Shown here piece by piece: positions 34,484 to 42,484 of a DNA stretch of 64,000 nt. The stretch comes from Halobaculum sp. MBLA0143 (GTDB lineage: Archaea > Halobacteriota > Halobacteria > Halobacteriales > Haloferacaceae), in contig NZ_JBGKAC010000002.1 of the NCBI RefSeq assembly GCF_041361465.1, positions 434,001-498,000 on the forward strand, read 5' to 3'. The notes below the pieces were generated by a model. The model did no database searches, was not told the DNA's origin, and saw only the letters and a program-made list of their open reading frames with translations. Position 1 is the stretch's first letter, and each line of letters starts with the position of its first letter. The position numbers were made by a program, and so were the translations under genes.

Positions 34484-36370
34484 TTGGGGTTCCGGCGGTA
34501 CCTCCGCGGGCGCAAACTCCTGTTCGGCGGCGCCGCCGTCTCCACGGTGCTGTGGCGACTGGCGAACATCGTCCCGCCGTATCTCCTGGGTCGCGCGGTC
34601 GACGCCTTCTTCACCGGCGAGCGGTCGAAACTCTCGGTCGCGTTCGTCCCGCAGGCGTGGATTCCGGAGAGTCTCGCCGGGCAGTTCGGCGCGCTCGTCG
34701 CGTCGTTCGGCGGCCTCGTCGCTTTTCAGGTCGCGTGCAACGTCGCTCGCCACCTCTCGTGGCGGTGGCTCCAGCAGTCCGTGCTGCACGACCTCCGGAC
34801 GGACGTGTACGACGCCGTCCAACGGCTGGACGTGGCGACGCTGCGGGCGGAGTCCACCGGCGACGTGATGAGCGTCGTCAACAACGACGTGAACCGACTC
34901 CAGACGTTCCTCGACGACGGCGCCCAGACACTGTTCCAAGTGTCGGCGTTCTTCGTCGTCCTCTTGGCGGCGATGCTCGGGATCCACGCAGAACTGACGC
35001 TGTTGGTCGTCGGGTTCGTCCCGGTGATGCTGGCGGCGGTGTACGGCTACCAACGGCTCGTCGAGCCGCGGTACGACGACCGCCGCACGGCGGTCGGCCG
35101 ACTCAACACCCACGTCGAGACGGTGCTGGGCAGCATCGAGACGGTGAAGGCGTTCACCAACGAGTCGTTCGAGCGCGAGCGTCTCCGCGACCGGTCGCTG
35201 GCGTTCTGGCGAGCGGACTGGCGGGCGGCGAAGCTGTCGGGCGTGTTCTTCCCCGCCCGACAGTTCGTCTCGCTGGGCGTGATGCTGGCGATCGTCGTCG
35301 TCGGCGGGTGGTGGGCGATTGCGGGCCCGCCGCTCGTCTTCTCGACGCCGCTGTCGCCCGGCGAGTTCGTCACGTTCTACTTCTTCGGTCAGATGTTCGT
35401 CGGCCAGTCCGCGCGGCTGAGCGACGTTGCCGACACCTACACGGACGCGAAGGCGTCCGCCAAGCGCGTGTTCGGACTGTTGGCGTACCCGACCGCCGAG
35501 AGTACCGGGGGCGCGTACGAACGTGCCGAACCGTGGACGGCAGACGGAGGTTCGACAACGGACGAGGACGGGGCGACGGGCGAACGCCCGACGACCGTCG
35601 ACGGCACGGTCGCGTTCGAGGACGTGACGTTCTCGTACCCCGGAGAGTCACAGCCGGCGCTGGAGGGGGTCGACTTCACCGCGTCGGCGGGCGAGTACGT
35701 CGGCTTGGTCGGCCCGACGGGCGCGGGAAAGTCGACGGTGTTGCGGCTGTTGTTCCGATTCTACCGACCGGACGAGGGGACGATCCGGGTCGACGGAACG
35801 GACGTCGCAGAGCTGTCGACGGATCGGCTCCGGGAGGCAGTCGGCTACGTCGGTCAGGAGTCGACGCTGTTGGACGGCACCGTGCGGGAGAACATCGCGT
35901 ACGGCGACCACGACGCCACGGACGCGGAGATCCGCTCGGCAGCGGAACGCGCGAACGCTCACGGGTTCGTCACGGACCTGGACGACGGCTACGACACCGA
36001 GGTGGGCGAACGCGGCGTGAAACTGTCCGGCGGCCAGCGCCAACGGATCGCCATCGCCCGAGCAATCGTCCGCGACCCGGAGATTCTCCTGTTGGACGAG
36101 GCGACGAGTCACGTCGACAACCGGACGGAACTGTACATTCAGGAGGGGTTGGCGGAGTTGATCGAGGGGCGAACCACTGTCGCCGTCGCACACCGGCTGT
36201 CGACGATCCGCGACGCCGACACGATCCTCGTGTTCGAAGACGGACAGATCCGCGAGCGTGGTGCCCACGAGACGCTGCTGGCGGCCGGAGGGCTGTACGC
36301 CGACCTCTGGCGACTCCACACCGGCGAGGCGTCGGAGCTGTCGGAGTTGGCGTTGTCGCGTGGAGAGTGA
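34484..36370 (+). CDS. ABC exporter, fused membrane and ATPase domains
   Basis: 628 residues from TTG 34484. A six-helix type 1 exporter membrane domain (LANIVPPYLLGRAVDAFF; GQMFVGQSARLSDVADTY) is fused to an ATPase with Walker A GPTGAGKST, signature LSGGQRQR, Walker B ILLLDEATSHVD and a His in VAVAHRLSTI. Homodimeric MsbA/LmrA-like exporter of unknown substrate. The start is uncertain: the frame reads sensibly upstream (TDETDDPTVTDAFERHAPHS from 34412) without any ATG or GTG, so the true start may lie further up or have mutated. The codon and linker style matches neighbours. No partner genes are adjacent. Confidence 0.88.
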   Translation: MGFRRYLRGRKLLFGGAAVSTVLWRLANIVPPYLLGRAVDAFFTGERSKLSVAFVPQAWIPESLAGQFGALVASFGGLVAFQVACNVARHLSWRWLQQSVLHDLRTDVYDAVQRLDVATLRAESTGDVMSVVNNDVNRLQTFLDDGAQTLFQVSAFFVVLLAAMLGIHAELTLLVVGFVPVMLAAVYGYQRLVEPRYDDRRTAVGRLNTHVETVLGSIETVKAFTNESFERERLRDRSLAFWRADWRAAKLSGVFFPARQFVSLGVMLAIVVVGGWWAIAGPPLVFSTPLSPGEFVTFYFFGQMFVGQSARLSDVADTYTDAKASAKRVFGLLAYPTAESTGGAYERAEPWTADGGSTTDEDGATGERPTTVDGTVAFEDVTFSYPGESQPALEGVDFTASAGEYVGLVGPTGAGKSTVLRLLFRFYRPDEGTIRVDGTDVAELSTDRLREAVGYVGQESTLLDGTVRENIAYGDHDATDAEIRSAAERANAHGFVTDLDDGYDTEVGERGVKLSGGQRQRIAIARAIVRDPEILLLDEATSHVDNRTELYIQEGLAELIEGRTTVAVAHRLSTIRDADTILVFEDGQIRERGAHETLLAAGGLYADLWRLHTGEASELSELALSRGE

Positions 36371-36544
36371 CGACCGTCCGTCCACACCTGGGTGTCGGCT
36401 GTCTCCAGAGAGGAATCGGGCGGACGAACTACGGGGTCTGGTATCGGAGGGACCCGCGTCGTCTCCCGTCTCACTCGACCGCGGCACGCGACCTCGGGCA
36501 GGTCGATCTGTCGACTGTCACGACTGACGGCGAGCGAGAGTGAG

Positions 36545-36988
36545 TTACTCGTCGTCGCCGTCGTCACCCTGCAGCCGCGGGTCGATCGCCGGGTCACGTT
36601 GCTGGTCTCTGGCGCGCTTCTTCGCTTGCTCGACGGTCGACTCTTCTTCGGCTCGTGTCACCGTGAGATCCGTGTCCCCGATCTGGTCTTCTGCGATCTG
36701 TCCGAGAGTCTCGTCGGGCACCTCGTCGCTCGGCGACGACACTCTCTCTGAAGACGTGGTTGTCGGAGAGTCGGCCGTCGTCGAATCTGGTGGGTCACCG
36801 GGCTCGACTTCGTCTACCCGCAGGAATAGGAAGTCCGTCGTATCCTCGGTGCCGTGTGCGTACTTCGACACTGTTCCCGCCAGTCGTACCGGGCTCTCGT
36901 CCGGGTTCGGGTCCACGTCTCCCTCCAGCAGACACTTTACGTCGGAGTCGCTGTCCGGTGCGTCGACGTACCACCCGTCCCGCGCCAT
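36545..36988 (-). CDS. Acidic hypothetical protein, 147 residues
   Basis: Starts ATG 36988. The N-terminal half (MARDGWYVDAPDSDSDVKCL, LEGDVDPNPDESPVRLAGTV, TTDFLFLRVDEVEPGDP) looks like a small folded beta-rich domain, perhaps OB-like. The C-terminal half is a Ser/Thr/Asp/Glu-rich linker ending in a charged helix (TRAEEESTVEQAKKRARDQQ). No family recognised. A strongly AT-rich promoter region lies 75-90 bases upstream. No export signal; probably cytoplasmic. Confidence 0.7.
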   Translation of the reverse strand: MARDGWYVDAPDSDSDVKCLLEGDVDPNPDESPVRLAGTVSKYAHGTEDTTDFLFLRVDEVEPGDPPDSTTADSPTTTSSERVSSPSDEVPDETLGQIAEDQIGDTDLTVTRAEEESTVEQAKKRARDQQRDPAIDPRLQGDDGDDE

Positions 36989-37050
36989 GTCACGACCAGT
37001 TCGTCAAAACTGTTCGGTTCGGTGTACCACGCACTACTCATCTGGTCATC

Positions 37051-37080
37051 TATTGAATTGTATTGTCAATTATATCTTTT
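37051..37080 (-). promoter_or_regulatory. AT-rich promoter island of the acidic hypothetical gene
   Basis: Thirty bases, almost all A/T, in very GC-rich DNA. On the minus strand it contains AAAGATATAATTGACAATAC, offering a TATA box within GATATAATT, with ATTGA/TCAAT inverted words at its end. It sits between the 3' end of an MFS gene and the 36988 start and would yield a leader of about 40 bases. The T-rich side could also help terminate the MFS transcript. Confidence 0.5.
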
Positions 37081-37099
37081 GCTGCAGTCTGTCAACGAG

Positions 37100-38323
37100 T
37101 CAGTCGTCACCCGACTCGGTAGCCGCCGTCGCGTCGACTGGCGTGCGAACTGGGTCTGTGACGAGCCACAGCACGACACCGAGCGCCGCGACGGCGACGG
37201 TCGTGACCACCAGGAACGACACCGTCCCGAACCGCTCCGCGAACTGTCCGCCGACGACGTTGGCGGCGCCCGAGGCGAGCGACAGCGCCATCGACACCCC
37301 GGACAACACCGTCGCTCGACCGACGTCCTCGATCCGGTCGTTCAGGTAGCCGTTCCTGACGGGGCGCGTCAGACTCGTCGCTCCACGACTGACGAACAGA
37401 GCCGGGACGATCGCAGCCGGCACCAGTGCGGCCAGTCCGTACACGAGACCGTACACCGGCGCCAGCCCGAACAACACGCCACGCCGGCCGAGCAGATCCT
37501 CCGCCTGGCCGGCGAGTGTCGAGCTCGCGGCGGACACGAGTTTGACCGCCGCGTAGAACACCCCCAGCCCTGTCACGGGGACACCGACGGCCCGCATCGC
37601 CGGCTGTTCGAACACGCGGCTCAGCGAGAAGGCGACGTTGAACAGTGCTGCGTACACGACCAGCCAGCGGAGGTCGGCCCGCCCGAGTTCGTCGCGCAAC
37701 ACCCGAACGGCGCCCCCGAGGCCGAGGCCGTCGGCGACGTCCGCGCCGTCCGCTCCGTCGGCCTCGGGGTTCGTCGCGCTCGTCCGCGGCAGCGTGGCGA
37801 GGACGGGGAGCCCCAGTAACGCGAGCACGCCGTTGGCGACGAACGGGAGGCGTGGGTCGACCCCGTACAGCGCCGCCCCGCCGAGCGCGGCGGCGGCGGA
37901 GGTGCCGGCCAACAACCCCCGAGAGCGACCGTCGACTCGCGTGTACTCGTCGTCTCGGTCGACGGCCGCGAGGAGTTCGTACAGCCAGGCGCTCGCCGTC
38001 CCGCTCCGGAACGTCCACGCGAACCCCCAGAGCGCGAACACGACGGCGAACCCGGCGGTGGACTCTGCGAGGACGAACCCCGCCATCACCGTCGCCGTCA
38101 GCAGGCTGCCGAGCGCCAGCCCCGCACGCCGGCCGAGCCTGTCGCCGACGTAGCCGGTCGGCACCTCCGAGAGCACCAACACGAACAGGAACACGGCCTG
38201 GACCGTCCCGATACCGGCGAGTGACACGTCGTTGGCCTGCAGGTAGACGACGGAGACGGGGAGGTAGAAGCCAGCCGACACTGTCGCGCGATACGCGTAG
38301 TACCTCCCGACGACACCGATCAC
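37100..38323 (-). CDS. Major facilitator superfamily transporter
   Basis: 407 residues with about twelve membrane helices. The MFS motif between helices 2 and 3 is present as VPTGYVGDRLGRRAGLALGS. A short acidic linker (NPEADGADGADVADGLGLGG) separates the two six-helix halves, and the second half repeats a related motif (LAGQAEDLLGRRGVLFGLAP). The family moves small molecules by cation coupling or facilitated diffusion; the substrate is not evident. GTG start at 38323; no operon partners. Confidence 0.88.
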   Translation of the reverse strand: MIGVVGRYYAYRATVSAGFYLPVSVVYLQANDVSLAGIGTVQAVFLFVLVLSEVPTGYVGDRLGRRAGLALGSLLTATVMAGFVLAESTAGFAVVFALWGFAWTFRSGTASAWLYELLAAVDRDDEYTRVDGRSRGLLAGTSAAAALGGAALYGVDPRLPFVANGVLALLGLPVLATLPRTSATNPEADGADGADVADGLGLGGAVRVLRDELGRADLRWLVVYAALFNVAFSLSRVFEQPAMRAVGVPVTGLGVFYAAVKLVSAASSTLAGQAEDLLGRRGVLFGLAPVYGLVYGLAALVPAAIVPALFVSRGATSLTRPVRNGYLNDRIEDVGRATVLSGVSMALSLASGAANVVGGQFAERFGTVSFLVVTTVAVAALGVVLWLVTDPVRTPVDATAATESGDD

Positions 38324-38459
38324 GACTCACTCTCGTCGCCGGCCGGACTTGTACGCTCCCGTCCGTCCGCTGGAGTGAAACAGTGCGTCGCCGGCCGTTC
38401 TGCAGTCGGGCTGTCACCGACCGCTCTACCCTCACCTCCCGCCGACACCGGTCGTCTCG

Positions 38460-39425
38460 TCAGTCGGCGAGGGTAATCGAGACCACTGGCGACGGGACGC
38501 GACACACCGTCTCCCAGCCACCCTCGTCGCGTCGGTACACGACACCAGTCGCCCGGTCGGACGCGTCGACGTCTGCGGTCGCCGTCCCGGCGTACAACGC
38601 CCCGTCGGCGCTCGTCAGCGCCCAGACGTACTCCGTCGTGTCGGGGGTCTGGGCAGCGTGTAGGGCGTTCCGTTCTCCGCCGATCCAGAACACCAGCGCC
38701 TCGGCGTCGTCCCCGGGCCAACCGCCGGGCACGTGACGACCACCGCTGGTGTACAACACGCCGTCGTGGCGTGCGAACCCGTGGAAGTAGCTGTACCCCT
38801 GGAACAGTTGACCGGTGTCGCGGCGTCGCCACGGCTCTCCGAGCGCGTCGGTAGCGTAGAGTCCTTGCCCGGTCGCCGCGAGCCACTCGTCCGGCGTCCG
38901 TCGGAGGTCGTGAACGTCCTCCGCGAGTCCGCGGTGGTGGGAACTCCACGCGCCGTCGTGCAGGTGGAGTACACCCGTCCGTTCGACCGCGACCGCGAGT
39001 CCCGCGGCGGTCCTGACGGTGTCGGAGACCCGGCCACCGGCCTCGCTGACGACGACACGCTCGTCGTCGATCCACCGACGTGCCGGCGCGAGTTCCGGGA
39101 GTTCGGTCGTCGTCCACTCCTGGCCGTCGGGTGCGGTGTGGACGGCCAACGGGTCGCTCCCGCCGACGACGACCCCCGTCTCGTCGACCGCGAGGTGCGT
39201 GGGGTCGTCGGTCGGCACCTCCAGCGGCTCCCAGTCGGCGTCGCGAGAACGACGGGAGACGCCGTCCCCGTCCAGACAGTAGACGGTGTCCCCGTCCGCC
39301 ACGACGCTCACGACACCCGTCGGACCGGAGACCCGGGTCGGTCCCGTCCGTTCGTCTCCGGAGGAGTGACCGTCGGCCGCGTACCGGTAGAGTCCGTCTC
39401 TCGTCCCCAGGTAGTAGGTCGTCAC
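38460..39425 (-). CDS. Beta-propeller-like repeat protein
   Basis: 321 residues. Repeated blade-like units with G-x-x-x-G-L-Y/V-x-R patterns: TYYLGTRDGLYRYAADG, DGDTVYCLDGDGVSRRSRDA, TAAGLAVAVERTGVLHLHDG, DEWLAATGQGLYATDALGEP, DGALYAGTATADV. This fits a BNR/sialidase-like or WD40-like propeller. No signal peptide, so it is predicted cytoplasmic, which is unusual for BNR proteins. Start GTG 39425. Function unknown; it follows no obvious partner. Confidence 0.7.
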   Translation of the reverse strand: MTTYYLGTRDGLYRYAADGHSSGDERTGPTRVSGPTGVVSVVADGDTVYCLDGDGVSRRSRDADWEPLEVPTDDPTHLAVDETGVVVGGSDPLAVHTAPDGQEWTTTELPELAPARRWIDDERVVVSEAGGRVSDTVRTAAGLAVAVERTGVLHLHDGAWSSHHRGLAEDVHDLRRTPDEWLAATGQGLYATDALGEPWRRRDTGQLFQGYSYFHGFARHDGVLYTSGGRHVPGGWPGDDAEALVFWIGGERNALHAAQTPDTTEYVWALTSADGALYAGTATADVDASDRATGVVYRRDEGGWETVCRVPSPVVSITLAD

Positions 39426-39623
39426 TGTCAGTCACCCCACACGGCCGGGTCGGTCTCGTCTCCGTCGCGGTCGTCACTCCGGCGTGTGGGTCGGCTCGGT
39501 GTCACCGACGAGAGATCCGTCTCGACACGGGCTAGGTCTTTCGCGGTGTCGCAGGTGTCGAAACAGTCTCTGACACCGGTGTATCAGAGTAAACACTAAT
39601 TCGGACGACGACGACCACCGGGT

Positions 39624-40130
39624 GTGTTCAGTGTCCGCGAGTTCCGGCCCGCAGACGCCGCGGCAGTCTGGCGTGTCCACGAGCGTGCCTTCCGGGCGTC
39701 GCGGCTCCCGTTCGAGGACGACCCCGAGTTGGATCGGGACCTCGGGGCGCCGACGACACACTACGTCGACGGCGACGGGACGCTCCTCGTCGGGGTGGTC
39801 GAGACAGAACGCGGAGGTCCCGACGAGGGAGCCGACGAGGAGAGACTCGTCGCGCTCGGTGCGTCGGAGCCGGTCGACGAGACGACCGTCGAGTTCCGGC
39901 GACTGCGGGTCGACCCCGACCACCGACGGCGGGGGTACGCGAGCCGACTGCTCGACGAACTCCGTGCACGTGCCGTCGCGGGTGGCTTCGAGACGGTCGT
40001 GTTGGAGACGGACGAGCGGCTGCAGGCGGCGCGGGCGTTGTACGAGTCGCGTGGCTACGAACAGACCGGAGACGGCTGCGGGGAACGGTGTGGCGTCACG
40101 TACCGACTGCGGCTCCCAGGAGACGGGTGA
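39624..40130 (+). CDS. GNAT-family N-acetyltransferase
   Basis: 168 residues. The acetyl-CoA binding loop of the GNAT fold is VDPDHRRRGYASRLLDELRA, with the preceding strand TVEFRRLRVD and the terminal ALYESRGYEQTGDG block. The N-terminus FSVREFRPADAAAVWRVHER is also typical. It transfers acetyl from acetyl-CoA to an unknown amine. Starts GTG 39624, and is followed 60 bases later by a second GNAT gene on the same strand. Confidence 0.85.
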   Translation: MFSVREFRPADAAAVWRVHERAFRASRLPFEDDPELDRDLGAPTTHYVDGDGTLLVGVVETERGGPDEGADEERLVALGASEPVDETTVEFRRLRVDPDHRRRGYASRLLDELRARAVAGGFETVVLETDERLQAARALYESRGYEQTGDGCGERCGVTYRLRLPGDG

Positions 40131-40189
40131 GGGGTGGTGTCCCGGCCGTCCCAGAGACGCTTATCGGCCCGCGGGCACAACGGGTGGCC

Positions 40190-40630
40190 GTGACCGGTGA
40201 CGACTACGAGCTGCGAGAACAGCTCCCGACGCCGGAACGGTTCGTCGAACTGCGCGCAGCCGTCGAGGTCCCCCCGCGGTCGGTCGAAGCCGCCGGACGG
40301 GGGTTGGCGGAGAGCCGCTACGGCGTCTCTGCCGTCCACGAGCCGAGCGACACGGTCGTCGGGATGGCCCGAGTCGTCGGCGACGGCGCGACCGTCTTCC
40401 ACGTCTGTGACGTGGTCGTCCACCCGGACCACCAGAGCCGCGGCGTCGGCACACAGCTCGTGGACGCGGTGGTCGAGTACCTCAACGCGAACGCGCCGGA
40501 CGAGGCGTACGTCAACCTACTGGCCGACTTAGACGGCTTCTACGAGCGCTGGGGGTTCGAGGAGAGCCGCCCGGCGTCGAAGGGGATGGTCGTCCCGACC
40601 GGCGAGCGCGACTGGGGAGGACGGGTGTGA
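40190..40630 (+). CDS. GNAT-family N-acetyltransferase (second)
   Basis: 146 residues from GTG 40190 (or 148 from GTG 40184). The acetyl-CoA loop is VVVHPDHQSRGVGTQLVDAV, followed by AYVNLLADLDGFYERWGFEE and the substrate-side RPASKGMVVPTG. This arrangement is common in haloarchaeal arylamine- or PhnO-like GNATs. The ORF extends upstream to 40088, overlapping the first GNAT gene, but a GCTTATCGG TATA-like element at 40159-40167 supports the later start. The substrate is unknown. Confidence 0.85.
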   Translation: MTGDDYELREQLPTPERFVELRAAVEVPPRSVEAAGRGLAESRYGVSAVHEPSDTVVGMARVVGDGATVFHVCDVVVHPDHQSRGVGTQLVDAVVEYLNANAPDEAYVNLLADLDGFYERWGFEESRPASKGMVVPTGERDWGGRV

Positions 40631-40853
40631 GCGCCCGGTCGCAGCGGGGTGACGGTTCCGCGCCCAGACCCTCCACGACCGGGTCGAACTGGAGCCCGGG
40701 ACTCACCCCGAAGGCGACGGGCGACGACGGCTGACGGTACGGGCCAGGGGCAGCGTTCCACGTTACGCCGACGTGTGCTGGCTCGGGCCGTCGGTGTCGG
40801 TCGAGATCACAGACGAACGAGGCGAGTGCCCCTGGGCCTGCCCCCGAGGCGGT

Positions 40854-41315
40854 TCACTCGTCGTCTGCTCCGTCTTCACTCTCGCGCGACTCGGCACCAC
40901 TCGACTCGACGCCGTCCGATCCAGCGCCATCCGACTCGACGCCGCCCGGCGAGAACCCACCGTCCCGCTCGTCGACAGCCCCGCCGTTGACGGCGTGGCA
41001 CAGCAGCTCCGGCTGTTCGTCCGGTTGGTCGTCCGCCAACACCTCGTCCACGACGGCCGCGTGTTCCCGGTCGATCTCGTAGGGCGACGACCTGAACGCC
41101 TCGTACACCTCGTCGAGGTCCTCGGCTTCCATGTAGTACATCAGGTACGTCGCCTCGGGCTGCTCGTCCAGGAAGGCAGCCTCGGCGACCATCCCCTCGT
41201 GGGCGAGCGTCTCCATCGCCTCCGACTCGCGCCGCTTCACCTCCGCCATCCACTCGCGGAGTCGATCCTCACAGCCCGGTTCCACCCGCTCTCTGGTCGA
41301 CACGACGTCTGCCAC
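40854..41315 (-). CDS. DUF6176 family protein with acidic tail
   Basis: 153 residues from GTG 41315. The domain reads VEPGCEDRLREWMAEVKRRE, EAMETLAHEGMVAEAAFLDE and YLMYYMEAEDLDEVYEAFRS, a ferredoxin-like antibiotic biosynthesis monooxygenase type fold assigned to DUF6176. The last 45 residues are Asp/Ser/Gly/Glu-rich and disordered (GAGSDGVESSGAESRESED). The function of the family is unknown. A much longer antisense-looking extension upstream on the same frame is rejected because its composition is arginine- and proline-rich. Confidence 0.7.
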   Translation of the reverse strand: MADVVSTRERVEPGCEDRLREWMAEVKRRESEAMETLAHEGMVAEAAFLDEQPEATYLMYYMEAEDLDEVYEAFRSSPYEIDREHAAVVDEVLADDQPDEQPELLCHAVNGGAVDERDGGFSPGGVESDGAGSDGVESSGAESRESEDGADDE

Positions 41316-41495
41316 GGGGGCGACTCGCGGCCTACTCACTCGAAGCTTTCCCACGTCTGGCAGTCGTCGAGACCAACTCGTCCGTGTGCCGACGCTCGGG
41401 GCGGCAGAGTGGCCCGCGGTCGGTGGCGGTCGCGCAGTGAGAGCCCAGACCGGGGTGTTCGATCCGGTGGCGGCCGTCGGTCCGGCACGGTACCT

Positions 41496-41771
41496 GTGGA
41501 ACGCACCTCCTCCCCGACAGCGGGCCACGAGGCAGACAGACGGCTCGCCCGGGAGTACGTCTCCCCGGTGATCGACCGGATGGAGGGCGTCGCCGGCTGT
41601 CGCGGCGTGCGGTTCACGCGGTTCGGTCGCGACCCACAGTACGACCGATCGCGGACCGACGACCTCCGGTCGTAACTGGACGAGTTGGAGGCGACTGTCG
41701 ACGAGTTGGAGGCCACCGTCGACGATCTGGCGGCCGCCGGCGGCTTCGACTACTACGACGGCTCGAAGTGA
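41496..41771 (+). pseudogene. Small coiled-coil gene interrupted by an in-frame TAA
   Basis: GTG 41496 starts a frame reading GHEADRRLAREYVSPVIDRM, EGVAGCRGVRFTRFGRDPQY, DRSRTDDLRS, then TAA at 41673-41675. The same frame continues without shift: LDELEATVDELEATVDDLAA, AGGFDYYDGSK, TGA at 41771. Both sides are clearly coding in style, with a good coiled coil after the stop. A single substitution would restore a 91-residue protein. It is either a recent pseudogene or a readthrough case. Confidence 0.55.
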
Positions 41772-41778
41772 GCGGGGG

Positions 41779-42432
41779 TCACGGACGGCGGCACCGGACG
41801 ACCACGCCGGCGACCGCGACCACGAGCGCCAGTAGGGCCGCGACCACATCGAGCCCGGGCCCACCGGCCGCGGTCTCGCCGTCGTCGCCGGGCGACTCGG
41901 TCGCGTCGCCCCCGCCGTCGGCCGCGGTCTCGGTCGTCTGTGTGCCGGTCGCCGTCCCCGTCTCGGCCGCGACGCGGACGGTCCCGGACTCCGTCGCCGG
42001 GTCGATCCGGCTGCCGTCGTCGGCGTCGAACCGCCCGTCGACGGAGACCGTCGCGGTGCCGGCGTCGTCGCCGCGGACGACGAGCCGCGCGACAGTGACG
42101 GCATCCGTGCGGTTCTGGACTGCCCCGTCGGTGTCGGCACCGCGGAGCCGGACGGTCGCGTCGTCGACGACGGTCGCGTTCGTCAGCCCGAACTGGTCGG
42201 AGACGTTCGCGTCGACCACGGTCGCGGCGCCGTCGACGGTGACGGTGGCGTCGTAGCCCGCGACGCCCGCAGGCGCAGCGGTCAGCCGCACCTGGACCAC
42301 GGTCGTCTCCCCGGGGGCGACCGTCGCGTCGGTGACGGTCACCGTGGGCGTCGTCTGGGCGCCCGCGCCGCCGGCGGCCAGCACCACCCCGACGACCGCC
42401 AGGGCCGCGACCGCCAGGACCGCGACTCTCAC
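41779..42432 (-). CDS. Membrane-anchored cohesin-like surface protein
   Basis: 217 residues. A Sec signal peptide (VAVLAVAALAVVGVVLAAGG) is followed by one cohesin-like beta-sandwich, residues about 27-150: VTVTDATVAPGETTVVQVRL, AGVAGYDATVTVDGAATVVD, GTATVSVDGRFDADDGSRI. A Thr/Gly/Glu/Asp-rich stalk then leads to a C-terminal helix (LDVVAALLALVVAVAGVVVR) with an Arg end, so the domain would be displayed on the cell surface. Cohesins bind dockerins through calcium-dependent contacts, and the gene immediately upstream on the same strand (52 bases away) encodes a dockerin. The two therefore plausibly form an attachment pair; interaction is inferred. Confidence 0.75.
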   Translation of the reverse strand: MRVAVLAVAALAVVGVVLAAGGAGAQTTPTVTVTDATVAPGETTVVQVRLTAAPAGVAGYDATVTVDGAATVVDANVSDQFGLTNATVVDDATVRLRGADTDGAVQNRTDAVTVARLVVRGDDAGTATVSVDGRFDADDGSRIDPATESGTVRVAAETGTATGTQTTETAADGGGDATESPGDDGETAAGGPGLDVVAALLALVVAVAGVVVRCRRP

Positions 42433-42484
42433 GCGGCCACCTCCGTCGACACCGCGAGCGCGGGTCGGGTCCGTGTCGACACGG

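Noticed and set aside
40854-42140. 428-residue extended version of the DUF6176 gene
   Set aside because: The first 275 codons overlap the cohesin-like gene in another frame and are Pro/Arg-rich; GTG 41315 gives a normal domain start.
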